A stretch of DNA of 54,862 bases, taken from positions 111,080 to 165,941 of the forward strand of contig SWDN01000017.1 in NCBI GenBank assembly GCA_005116775.1. The letters are read 5' to 3'. A model generated the notes under the pieces. It was given only the letters and a program-made list of their open reading frames with translations, made no database searches and was not told where the DNA came from. A program made the position numbers and the translations under genes. Positions 27,640 through 36,528 of the stretch are shown one piece after another (within the stretch, counting starts at the first letter, position 1; each line of letters starts with the position of its first letter). Source of the stretch: Nitrospira sp. Its GTDB lineage: Bacteria > Nitrospirota > Nitrospiria > Nitrospirales > Nitrospiraceae.

Positions 27640-28740
27640 ATGGCGGACCAAACGGCTTCCCAACTTGCCACCGCTCCTTCCCCACTCGCAACATCGCCGG
27701 GAACCGGGCCTGCGCCGGTCGATTTTCTCGAATACTGGAAGACTGGAGCGCGGGAACTCACCACGTATCGCGGCCATTCGCACGGAGTCTGGTCGGTAGC
27801 CTTCGCGCCTGACGGATTGACCCTCGCCAGCGGAGGAGTCGACCGGCTTGTTCGGCTATGGGACATCGAAACTGGACGCCTCCTTCGCTCACTGAGAGGA
27901 CATACAGCGGACATCCGATCCGTCGTCTTCACGCCGGACGGCCAGACCCTGGCCACAGCCAGCGAGGACCGTACTATTCGGCTGTGGAACCCGGCCACCG
28001 GCGAATCAAAAAAGCTTCTGTTCACACGCTACGACCACAATGTCGTCAGCCTCTCCCTTTCTCCCGACGGCCTCATGCTGGCGCGCGGCAGCCACAACAA
28101 AGACATCAAGATCTGGGAAGTCACGACCGGCACCGAACTCATGACCCTCCTCGGCAAAGATCAGTACGACCACAACTGGTCTGTTTGCGTCGCCTTTTCA
28201 CCGGATGGAATCCACCTCGCCAGTGGAATGGATATCGGCAAGATCAAGTTGTGGGAGGTCTTACCCAGCGGCGAGGAAAAGATCCTGCATAACGGCCACT
28301 GGAAAGAGACAGAAGAAGACTCCAGTGAAACACGTGGATACTTCGTAGAAGACGACGGGGGATTTCAAAAGCCGATGAGCTATTGGATTGGTGCGATGAC
28401 CTTTACTCCCGATGCCAAACTGCTCATCACCGGGAGCCGTGACCAGACAATCAAGCTGTTCGACATGCCCCATATGACAGAGCAACGAACCCTGAAAGGC
28501 CACACAGCCTGGGTGCGAGCGCTCGCCGTCACAGCAGACAGCAAAGTGCTCATCAGCGCCGGCGACGACGCGACGATCCGGTTTTGGGATCTGTCGAATG
28601 GTCGCTGCTTCAGGACCATCAAAGCCCATACCGCAGCCATTCGCGGCATTACCCTGTCACCGGATGGAATGAAACTCGCCAGCGCCTCGTGGGACCGGAC
28701 AGTGAAGCTGTGGGCAGGGGGACCGGAACCAGCAGAGTAA
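27640..28740 (+). CDS. WD40 repeat protein
   Basis: The 366-aa product has about seven WD40 repeats, with clear units ending in VRLWD, IRLWN, IKIWE, IKLWE, IKLFD, IRFWD and VKLWA. These should close one seven-bladed propeller for protein binding. There is no signal peptide. It diverges from the NXR-accessory operon, and WD40 genes are known near NXR genes in Nitrospira, so a scaffold role in assembly is possible. Confidence 0.9.
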   Translation: MADQTASQLATAPSPLATSPGTGPAPVDFLEYWKTGARELTTYRGHSHGVWSVAFAPDGLTLASGGVDRLVRLWDIETGRLLRSLRGHTADIRSVVFTPDGQTLATASEDRTIRLWNPATGESKKLLFTRYDHNVVSLSLSPDGLMLARGSHNKDIKIWEVTTGTELMTLLGKDQYDHNWSVCVAFSPDGIHLASGMDIGKIKLWEVLPSGEEKILHNGHWKETEEDSSETRGYFVEDDGGFQKPMSYWIGAMTFTPDAKLLITGSRDQTIKLFDMPHMTEQRTLKGHTAWVRALAVTADSKVLISAGDDATIRFWDLSNGRCFRTIKAHTAAIRGITLSPDGMKLASASWDRTVKLWAGGPEPAE

Positions 28741-29431
28741 TTCGGAAAGTCGGCGCCGGCCAGAAAGCTTCGCTCCTCATCTCCCGAAACCACCCTTCCG
28801 GACTGTCCCGAGTGGAAACCTTCTGGAATTCTCTCCGCCACGGTCTTATCAGACCGTGAAGCGTCGGTCAGTTCCAGCTTTCCTTCTCGGCACAGTCTCG
28901 TTGGGTCCCGGTTTCTCCGATGAAGTCGCTCCGCTTTCCGTCCGGCGCCTCGGCAAGAGTTACCCTGCCAAAGAAAAAATAGAAAGGCGACAGGCCGCTT
29001 ACAAGCCTGTCGCCTTAACGCTTCGCCACGTTCAGTGGGTTACGCCAGTAGTGATTGCCCTAGCCCACTTAAGACTCCCGACCCCCCCCCAAAACTGCCT
29101 TGCCCTCGCACCCATTCTGCAGGAGCGAATGGTGAGCAAAGCCATGCGTGGACGAGGTCAATCCTCAATAAATCAATACTCACGCCTGACCACAAATCCA
29201 GATTTTCTTGTCTCCAGTCCACGTTTACCTGTCCCGACCCGCCTTTTGACGCCGTACTCCGCCTGTGACAGATTGTACCTCTGAACAAATTCTTACTGGT
29301 CTCCATCAGGCTTGATGATTGCCATCTTTTGGAATCTAGCCCATCGTGTGGTCGGTAAGATGGTATCCACTCTATCTTCCGGTCTAAGTCACGTGTGGAA
29401 TCAGGTCTGGAAGGAAAAAGGGAGAACAAAG
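28741..29431. other. 690-bp gene-poor region
   Basis: No supported gene was found. The region holds a small hairpin (28839-28858, stem CACGGTCT), a strong hairpin (28984-29016) and a run of nine C (29082-29090). From about 29150 the sequence becomes more AT-rich, as does the following gene, which suggests a boundary of acquired DNA. A promoter for the downstream gene is expected but none is clear. Confidence 0.5.
28984..29016 (+). terminator. Hairpin terminator after the WD40 gene region
   Basis: A perfect 12-bp stem (AAGGCGACAGGC and its complement) with a 9-nt loop lies about 240 bp after the WD40 stop. The 3' side lacks a U run, so termination efficiency is uncertain. Confidence 0.55.
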
Positions 29432-30634
29432 ATGTCCGAGCAGAATGATGCAAATCAGCTTCGAGCTTACGTTGTGGTTGGTCGCACTCCTGCAAGCGCC
29501 ATTTTCGGTGCCGATGAAGAAATGGCCATAACCTATCGGTATGGAGAGTGTGAGCCAGCAGAGGTTGTGTTTCGAACGAGGTACCTTGATAAAGGTTACG
29601 AAGTGCCGGTCCCGGAGGACTTATGGGTTGAAGCGCGAGGCAAAGCGATGGGCCTTATCCCAGCAGCTGAGATGCTGGCGAATGGGGCAAGAGATCTCGC
29701 TACCATCATCTCTGTCAGCGTGAATGCCTCTATGGGCAAGATAGACATTGAGTTGGCATTTGACGCAACGCCAGGTGTTCAGGAGCATGAGTATTTCCAA
29801 AGCTTCGTGCCCGAAAAGAATCTTACGGTTGTGCCTGGAAGAAAAATTGATTGCCGGGCGACTGCAGCTCTGGTTAGCGCTCTAACACCGCACAGTGATA
29901 GAGAGAGGATCATGAGGGCCATAAGCCAATACAGTTTGGCGCTCGAATACTGGTCTCCTGGCTCAGAGTTGCTATGTGTTGCGCACCTATTTATGGGTAT
30001 TGAGGCACTCAAGTCAGTGGCCTTGAAACAACACCTTCATGAAACTGGCCTAACAAAAGAACAACTCGGGGAGAGATGGGGATACCAGCAGGATAGGCGA
30101 AAGTCCATTGACCAATATTTGGATCACGAAGTGCGAATGAGAATTCTTCATGGAGGGGATACCGAATCTCATCAGAAGGCGAAGTATGTGAGCGATAACT
30201 TCGAACATGGTTTTAGGAATTTCGGCGACTTGCGTCCGAAGGCACGAGAGGTCGTTGTGGCCACTGCGAGACATCTAAGAACTGCCATCGTCCGCCTGGC
30301 AGGAGTTGATGCTGAAGTGAGAGACCTTCTTCTGGCCCCTCCATTCGATACTCCTCGAGGCCCATTGAAGTTGACCAAGTATCTGTGGGGACAATTGTTG
30401 GGCGACACAGGAAACCTTGCTGCTGAAGGTCAACAGTATCCGATCTGTCACTGGAAGTCGTCGTTGGGGAAGGTGGTTCGCAACGAGGATGGAGGCTACA
30501 GTTTCAGTCCGACGGAGACTTTTACCATGAGTCTTGGGAGTGGTGTCAGGTTCAAGCCAGGGCGTTTTGAGGTGTGGGATGGATCATGTGTCCAGGAAGT
30601 ACCTCGCTCGCCCGTGCAGTCCTCCACTTCATAG
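29432..30634 (+). CDS. Orphan HEPN-like protein
   Basis: The 400-aa product starts at an ATG with GGGAG seven bases upstream; the longer frame has no such site. The middle is helical (LEYWSPGSELLCVAHLFMGIEAL), as in HEPN/ApeA-like domains, and R235-x4-H240 in VRMRILHGGD matches the RX4-6H motif of HEPN RNases. The N- and C-terminal parts are unassigned. The gene is less GC-rich than its surroundings and has no partner gene, which suggests horizontal gain. A defence role is possible but not shown. Confidence 0.6.
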   Translation: MSEQNDANQLRAYVVVGRTPASAIFGADEEMAITYRYGECEPAEVVFRTRYLDKGYEVPVPEDLWVEARGKAMGLIPAAEMLANGARDLATIISVSVNASMGKIDIELAFDATPGVQEHEYFQSFVPEKNLTVVPGRKIDCRATAALVSALTPHSDRERIMRAISQYSLALEYWSPGSELLCVAHLFMGIEALKSVALKQHLHETGLTKEQLGERWGYQQDRRKSIDQYLDHEVRMRILHGGDTESHQKAKYVSDNFEHGFRNFGDLRPKAREVVVATARHLRTAIVRLAGVDAEVRDLLLAPPFDTPRGPLKLTKYLWGQLLGDTGNLAAEGQQYPICHWKSSLGKVVRNEDGGYSFSPTETFTMSLGSGVRFKPGRFEVWDGSCVQEVPRSPVQSSTS

Positions 30635-30765
30635 CTTGGAGGAAATACGAAGAAACAGGGACATTCTACGTTTTCATCGTCGGCTGATCCATGCCTATGA
30701 GAGGCTGTCCACCAAACCCTCCATTCATCCCCTTCCTCCAAGTAGTTGAAGGGGCGGCTTGGCGG

Positions 30766-30836
30766 GTTCCCAACGTGCGAGCGTCCAACGAGGGGAATCC
30801 ACGACTGCGCGTTCTGCGAGCAAGAAGGGCACCTGG
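30766..30836. repeat. Dispersed GC-rich repeat, copy B (inverted relative to copy A)
   Basis: The segment includes TGCGAGCGTCCAACGAGGGG and then GCGCGTTCTGCGAGCA. Its reverse complement follows the same order as 1810-1856. It lies between the HEPN-like gene and the end of the NtrC-type regulator, near the right edge of the suspected acquired DNA. Confidence 0.55.
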
Positions 30837-30843
30837 CCGCTCC

Positions 30844-32289
30844 CTACTCCTTCTCATCCTCCGCCTCTTCCCTCGCCGATGGAATCCCGTAGCGCTTACA
30901 TTTTTCCCAGACGGCTTTGCGGGAGAGGCCCAGGATCTTGGCCGCGGTCGTCCGGCTACCGTCTACCCGTTCCAGCACTGACACAATATAGTCTTTCTCA
31001 AACTGCTCTCGCGCCGTCGCCAACGATGTCAGCGGGCGCGCCTCTCGCTTCTGCCCCGTCAGTCCTTCGCTACAGAATCCACACGATTCTTGTGGCGCCC
31101 CGCCTGTATACGGACAGGACTGGAACCCGCAGAGATCGGACGGCTGGACCGCTTCACGATCCCGCCCCAGCGCCACCGCGCGCTCGACCATGTTCTCCAA
31201 CTCCCGCACGTTGCCCGGAAATGAATAGCGCAGGAAGAGTTCACGCGCCGCGGGGGAAAACCCTTTCAAGGTCTTATTCATCTTGCCGGCGCAGGTCTTC
31301 AGGATATGCTCGGCGATGATCATGATGTCTTCCTGCCGTTGGCGCAACGGCGGGATTATGACGGGCACGACATTGAGCCGATAAAATAGATCCTCTCGAA
31401 ACCGCCCCTGCGCGACTTCTTTTCGGAGATCCTTCTGCGTCGCGCACACCAGGCGCACATCGACGTGGATCGTGTCGTTTCCCCCGACACGCTCGAACTG
31501 CCGCTCCTGAAGCACCCGCAATAACTTGACCTGGATGACCGGCGAGATTTCCCCAACTTCATCGAGAAACAACGTGCCGCGATGGGCCAACTCGAACCGC
31601 CCCCGCCGCTGCCGCAGCGCCCCCGTAAAGGCTCCCTTCTCGTGTCCGAAGAGTTCCGCTTCCAAGAGGGTTTCCGGGAGCGCAGCACAACTGACCTTGA
31701 TGAGAGGATATTGGCTGCGTGGGCTGTTTTGGTGGATGGCATTGGCGACTAATTCCTTGCCGGTTCCGCTCTCTCCCAGAATTAACGTGGTGGAGTCTGT
31801 TCCCGCAACCAACTTGATCTTCTCGAGCACCGCCCGCATGTGATTGTTTGCGCCGAGAATGCCTCCGAAACTGAACTTATCTTCCAGCACCGCTTTGAGA
31901 TCTTGATTTTCACGCCGCAAGGTCACGACGCGGCCCACCCGCTCGACGATCAACAGCAATTCGTCCATTTGAAACGGCTTCGTGATGTAGTCGAACGCAC
32001 CGAGTTTCATCGCGCCAACGGCTGTTTCCACCGATCCATGCGCGGTAATCATCACGACTTCCGTGTGGGGAGATTGTTCTTTGGCTGCGGCGAGCACCGT
32101 GAGCCCGTCCGCGCCCGGCAACCGAAGATCGGTGATCACGAGATCGAATGGGCGTTGACGAATTGCGTCGATCCCGTCCGTTCCGGATGCCACCGCTTCG
32201 ATATCGTGGCCAACCGTCTCCAAGGCATCGACCATCGACAACCGCATTAGCGGCTCGTCATCGACCAGGAGGATCTTGAGCCCCTTCAT
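30844..32289 (-). CDS. NtrC-family sigma-54-dependent response regulator
   Basis: The 481-aa product has a receiver domain (phosphoacceptor Asp54), an AAA+ domain with Walker A GESGTGKE and the sigma-54 contact loop GAFTGA, and a Fis-type helix-turn-helix (TTAAKILGLSRKAVWEKCKRYGI). An unusual cysteine-rich linker (CGFQSCPYTGG...ESCGFCSEG) lies between AAA+ and helix-turn-helix and might bind a metal or sense redox. The start overlaps the kinase stop by 4 bp. It should activate sigma-54 promoters; its targets are unknown. Confidence 0.94.
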   Translation of the reverse strand: MKGLKILLVDDEPLMRLSMVDALETVGHDIEAVASGTDGIDAIRQRPFDLVITDLRLPGADGLTVLAAAKEQSPHTEVVMITAHGSVETAVGAMKLGAFDYITKPFQMDELLLIVERVGRVVTLRRENQDLKAVLEDKFSFGGILGANNHMRAVLEKIKLVAGTDSTTLILGESGTGKELVANAIHQNSPRSQYPLIKVSCAALPETLLEAELFGHEKGAFTGALRQRRGRFELAHRGTLFLDEVGEISPVIQVKLLRVLQERQFERVGGNDTIHVDVRLVCATQKDLRKEVAQGRFREDLFYRLNVVPVIIPPLRQRQEDIMIIAEHILKTCAGKMNKTLKGFSPAARELFLRYSFPGNVRELENMVERAVALGRDREAVQPSDLCGFQSCPYTGGAPQESCGFCSEGLTGQKREARPLTSLATAREQFEKDYIVSVLERVDGSRTTAAKILGLSRKAVWEKCKRYGIPSAREEAEDEKE

Positions 32290-35200
32290 GACACCCGCTC
32301 CATCAATGAACGTTCGCGCGACACGGGAAGACAGAGGGTGAAGGTCGTTCCCTTCCCGACCTCGCTGTCCACCAGGATCTTTCCTCCGTGGCGCTCGGCG
32401 ATGCCCAAACTGACCGACAAGCCGAGACCGGTGCCTTCGCCTTCGCTTTTCGTCGTAAAGAACGGGTCGAAAATCCTTGGCAGGACCGCCGGAGAAATTC
32501 CCGACCCTGTATCGCGCACGTCGATGAGACAGACTCCTTCGACCACAGAGGTTCGGATCGTCAGCGCTCCTCCGTCTTTCATCGCTTGCACCGCATTCAA
32601 GATCAGATTCATCAGCACCTGCTCGATCATGTGCCGGTCGACCATGACATTCGGCAACCCTTGACCGAATCCTGTCTCCAACAGAATTCTGTTCGGCGCA
32701 AAGAGATGCGTGGTCAACACCAATACCCGATCCACGACGTGATTGATGTCGGTCAGGGTAAACGTAGGCTCATGCTGCTGGGAAAAATCAAGGAGCTGTC
32801 GCACGATCTTCTGTACGCGCCGCACGCCATCTTCCATCGACGCCCAATATTCCTCTTGCCGGCCTGGCGACAGCGTCCCCTTCCGCAAGTTGTAGAGACA
32901 GTTGAGGATGCCGCCAAGGGGATTGTTGATCTCGTGCGCGACCCCTGCTGCCAGCTTGCCGACCGAGGCCAGCTTCTCAGAATTCCTGATCTGTTGCTCC
33001 AGCTTCTTGGTCTCCGTCATGTCGCGCGCAATGCCCAGCACGCCCAGGACCGATCCCTCGACCCCGTGCAGCGGGGAGACACTCACCATCACCGCCCTCG
33101 GTTCCCCCGTGCGAGTCACCACTTCGACCTCATAGACCTGCTTTGCGCCGATATCCAGGGTGCTCTTGAGGCGCTTCCCCCGATGACGCTTGGAGAGCAG
33201 CGCGAGGTACGGCCGCCCGATCAAATCGTCTTTTCTGTAGCCCCATGCCTCGATCTTGCTGTTGACGTAGGTGAAGCGCTGCTCGGTATCGAGGGTATAG
33301 ATGACATCGTTGGCGTTCTCAAGTAGATTTTCGAGATACTGTGTGGTCTCTTCAATCTCCCGCGTGCGCGCCTTGACGTTATGCTCCAACTCCTCCCTGT
33401 ACGTCTCCAGTTGTCGCTCCAGCCGCTTCCGATCGGTAATGTCCCGCAATTGCACCATCACCAATAACTCATCGTCCGCTCCGACGCGGATCAAGTCCAT
33501 TTCTACCGGAATGTCTTGCCCCCCGGCATGGCGCACCATGATTTCCTGGGTCGACACTTTCTGCTGCCCGGAGATGACGTCGCTCAGCCATCCACGCAGC
33601 GAATCGTGATGCCCTGGGAGCGCCACTTCCAACAAACTGCGGCCCACCACATGCGCCTCGGCGTATCCCAGCGCCTGCTCTTCACGCTTATTGACCGCGA
33701 CGATCGTGCCGCGCGGATCCACGATAAACACCGAGTCCGCCACCAAATCGAACAAGGCCTTGTAGCGCGCCTGCGACGCCACGAGCTGTTGCGTCCGTTC
33801 CGATACCGCCTCTTCAAGTTTCGCCGTATAGTCCTGCAGATGCCGCTCAAGCCTGTGACGTTCGGTCACGTCGTGGACAAAGGCGCGCGAGTGCACCAAC
33901 CCGCCCCGCTCTCGATCGATCAACGCCGTGGCGTCGATTTCCACATCGATCGCGTGACCGTCTTTAGTGAGAAAGACCGTCTCCATCGAACTGCGTCCCT
34001 GCGCCACCAACCGCTCTAGATACTGCAAGACGAGCGGCTCCTGGCCGCGCGGCACAAGATCCCAGAGCTTCATCGACAACATCTCGTCGAGCGTATATTT
34101 CAACTTCTCGATCCCCGTCTTGTTGACGTGCACGAATCGGCCATTCCGGTTCAATTGATAAATCATCTCAGGGGAATGTTCGATCAAATCGCGGTACTTT
34201 TCTTCCAACCGGCGCACATCGACCACACGTTGTTCGATCTGGCCGAACGAGCGTTGGAGATTCTCCGCCATCTGATTGAATGCCTCGGCCAGCCCTTCGA
34301 TTTCATCTCCGGTCTTGATCTCCAACCGCCGGTCTAATCGCCCGCTTCCGATTTCACGCACCCCATCGTGCAACAGCTGAATGGGGCGGGCGATCCTGCG
34401 CGCGACGACCAGGCCTATCCCGCACAATACAGCGAGCACGAGCAATCCAGCGAGCAGCACTTTCCCCACAAGTTCGGCGAGCGGCGCATAGGTCTCGCGA
34501 GGGTCCTGGCGCACCAAGGTGATCCATCGATGCCCTCCGAGACTCCCTGCTGCCAAACCCTCGCCGAGTCGGACCGGCGCGTAGCCGATCAAGGAATCTT
34601 GGCTCCCGTGCGAATCGTCTGCGGCAACCGTCCAGCCGGCTTTTAGCCCATCGAGCGCGCGTGCGAGCTCAGTCCTTCCCGTATGCTCTTCCGGGGCCAG
34701 GACTGGGCAGATCAGCGGAGCGCCATCGGAACTGAACAACATGGCGTGACCAGTCGATCCGATCGTCACCTCGGCAATGGCATGGAAAATGGTATCGCGG
34801 CGCAACAAAATGGTGACCGTCCCGATCACGGTTTTTGTCGTGTCGTCGAGAATGGGTGCCGCGACGACGACCACGTGAGTACCGAACGCAGGGTCGAAGG
34901 CGATGTCGCTCACATAGCCCTGGGAACTTCCTCCCTTCACGACCGCCTGCCACCAGGCTGTCTTCCCGTAATAGTACTCCACTTGTGGGATAGAACTGAC
35001 GACCAACGCCCCCTGTTGGTCCGTCACGAGAATCCCGACATAGTCCGACTTACGGATATCGTGCCATCGGATCAGGTAGTTCGTGACGATGCGATTGATA
35101 AAGAGTGGAAACTCGCTTTGCTTGCCCCGCTGACGCCACCGCTGCTGCCAATCCTTGATCATGTCCTGGATACGGCGCGCATCCTTGCCCTCGTATGTGC

Positions 35201-35465
35201 GGTTGGCTTCGGTGACGGCGGTGTGGAGAAACGGAGTAGTGGCGAGCTGCTGGGCCTCATTCATCCCGCGGCTGACCTGCATTTCGATGCGGCGCGCGGC
35301 TTCCACGGCGACTTCTTTGAAGGTGCCGCCGGTCATCTCTCGAAGCGCGCGGCGTTCCTCGACGTAGATGAACCCCAGCAGAAGGGTCAGGGGCAGGAGT
35401 CCGACCAGCACGATCGCTGCGATGATCTTGCGCTGGAGGCTATGAGACTGGCTCCAGAGTGTCAT
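32286..35465 (-). CDS. NtrB-type multi-PAS sensor histidine kinase with periplasmic sensor domain
   Basis: The 1059-aa product has a membrane segment near residues 13-32, a large periplasmic (Cache-like) domain to about 330, a second membrane segment (LLAGLLVLAVLCGIGLVV) and a HAMP domain. Three PAS domains follow (about 420-820). The kinase core has AAGVAHEINNPLGG (His844), NLILNAVQA, DTGSGI and GTGLGLS. It is co-translated with the sigma-54 regulator, which should be its partner. The periplasmic ligand is unknown. Confidence 0.94.
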   Translation of the reverse strand: MTLWSQSHSLQRKIIAAIVLVGLLPLTLLLGFIYVEERRALREMTGGTFKEVAVEAARRIEMQVSRGMNEAQQLATTPFLHTAVTEANRTYEGKDARRIQDMIKDWQQRWRQRGKQSEFPLFINRIVTNYLIRWHDIRKSDYVGILVTDQQGALVVSSIPQVEYYYGKTAWWQAVVKGGSSQGYVSDIAFDPAFGTHVVVVAAPILDDTTKTVIGTVTILLRRDTIFHAIAEVTIGSTGHAMLFSSDGAPLICPVLAPEEHTGRTELARALDGLKAGWTVAADDSHGSQDSLIGYAPVRLGEGLAAGSLGGHRWITLVRQDPRETYAPLAELVGKVLLAGLLVLAVLCGIGLVVARRIARPIQLLHDGVREIGSGRLDRRLEIKTGDEIEGLAEAFNQMAENLQRSFGQIEQRVVDVRRLEEKYRDLIEHSPEMIYQLNRNGRFVHVNKTGIEKLKYTLDEMLSMKLWDLVPRGQEPLVLQYLERLVAQGRSSMETVFLTKDGHAIDVEIDATALIDRERGGLVHSRAFVHDVTERHRLERHLQDYTAKLEEAVSERTQQLVASQARYKALFDLVADSVFIVDPRGTIVAVNKREEQALGYAEAHVVGRSLLEVALPGHHDSLRGWLSDVISGQQKVSTQEIMVRHAGGQDIPVEMDLIRVGADDELLVMVQLRDITDRKRLERQLETYREELEHNVKARTREIEETTQYLENLLENANDVIYTLDTEQRFTYVNSKIEAWGYRKDDLIGRPYLALLSKRHRGKRLKSTLDIGAKQVYEVEVVTRTGEPRAVMVSVSPLHGVEGSVLGVLGIARDMTETKKLEQQIRNSEKLASVGKLAAGVAHEINNPLGGILNCLYNLRKGTLSPGRQEEYWASMEDGVRRVQKIVRQLLDFSQQHEPTFTLTDINHVVDRVLVLTTHLFAPNRILLETGFGQGLPNVMVDRHMIEQVLMNLILNAVQAMKDGGALTIRTSVVEGVCLIDVRDTGSGISPAVLPRIFDPFFTTKSEGEGTGLGLSVSLGIAERHGGKILVDSEVGKGTTFTLCLPVSRERSLMERVS

Positions 35466-35595
35466 GGGTGTGCCCTAGCAGGACGAGACAACCCCTATCG
35501 CGCGAGACTTGCGAGAAACGCGGGACGAGCCGGAAGCTTTATCTTCACGAGTCGCACTATCAGGCACGTCTCGATTCTCGCGCCTATGATTCCGG

Positions 35596-36513
35596 CTAAC
35601 TCCGAGTCAGAAGCCGGCCGGCCGCTCCTGGCCAGAGCAACAGCAACGGGCTCGCGACAAACACAGACGAATAGGTCCCGAAGATCACGCCCCACAAGAG
35701 GGCGAGGGAGAAGTCGTGCAAGACTTCTCCGCCAGCCAGCGTCAGAGGAATCAGCACCAATACAACGGTCAAACTGGTGACAATCGTACGGCTCAGAACC
35801 TGATTGACTGCATTATTGATAATGGTTTCTTCGCTCTCTCGCCGCCGCATTCGAAGATTTTCCCTGATCCGGTCGAACACGACGACCGTATCCGTCATCG
35901 AATAGCCGGCCAATGTCAGCAAGGCCGTCACGACCAGCAGGGTAATTTCTTTGTCCAGGATATAAAAGGCCCCCAACACCGCCAGCACGTCGTGAAAGGT
36001 CGCCAGGGCCGCCGCGATACCGAAGCGAAGTTCAAATCGCGCCGCCACATATAGAACGATCCCAAAAAATGAAATAAGGATCGCGACGAGGGCATCCTCT
36101 TGAAGCTTCTTTCCGATGGTCGGCCCTATTTCCGTGCTGGAATCGACCACGAAATGGTTCGAGGCAAACTCCTTCGTAAAAACCGCCACAACCCGATCGG
36201 CGACCTTTTCCTCGATGGTCGTGGATGCTTTCAGACGAATCAGGAGTTTATTGTCCTGGCCGAACTCTTGCAGTTCAGCGTTGCTCAAGCCGTTCGCTTC
36301 CAGGATCTTTCTCGCTTCGTCGATCCGGATCGGTTGGTCGAACTTCAACTGCACAGCCGTCCCACCGGCGAAGTCGATGCCGAGGTTCGCCGTCCCCCGG
36401 CCGATCTGAATGAGCGCCACAATTCCCAGTACCACCATGATACCGGAAAAGAGAAAGGCCCAGCGGCGCTTCCCCATAAAATCGATACTGGTTTTTCCCA
36501 GGATTTCTAACAT
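35596..36513 (-). CDS. secF: Protein translocase subunit SecF
   Basis: SecF pairs with SecD and uses the proton gradient to help complete protein export through SecYEG. The 305-aa product has the typical start (FMGKRRWAF), the periplasmic loop with GIDFAGGT, and the C-terminal bundle with TLAGYSMTDTVVVFDRIREN. It lies 15 bp downstream of secD. Confidence 0.96.
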   Translation of the reverse strand: MLEILGKTSIDFMGKRRWAFLFSGIMVVLGIVALIQIGRGTANLGIDFAGGTAVQLKFDQPIRIDEARKILEANGLSNAELQEFGQDNKLLIRLKASTTIEEKVADRVVAVFTKEFASNHFVVDSSTEIGPTIGKKLQEDALVAILISFFGIVLYVAARFELRFGIAAALATFHDVLAVLGAFYILDKEITLLVVTALLTLAGYSMTDTVVVFDRIRENLRMRRRESEETIINNAVNQVLSRTIVTSLTVVLVLIPLTLAGGEVLHDFSLALLWGVIFGTYSSVFVASPLLLLWPGAAGRLLTRS

Positions 36514-36528
36514 GCCGACTCCTTCGAA

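Noticed and set aside
30645-30690. Possible REP-transposase flank around ACAGGGACATTCTACG
   Set aside because: The phrase is reminiscent of RAYT-linked repeats, but no transposase frame or second copy is present in the window.
32388-35780. Long plus-strand frames opposite the sensor kinase (312 and 365 codons)
   Set aside because: They are shadows of the kinase frame and the second runs across the secF boundary; no protein motifs are present.
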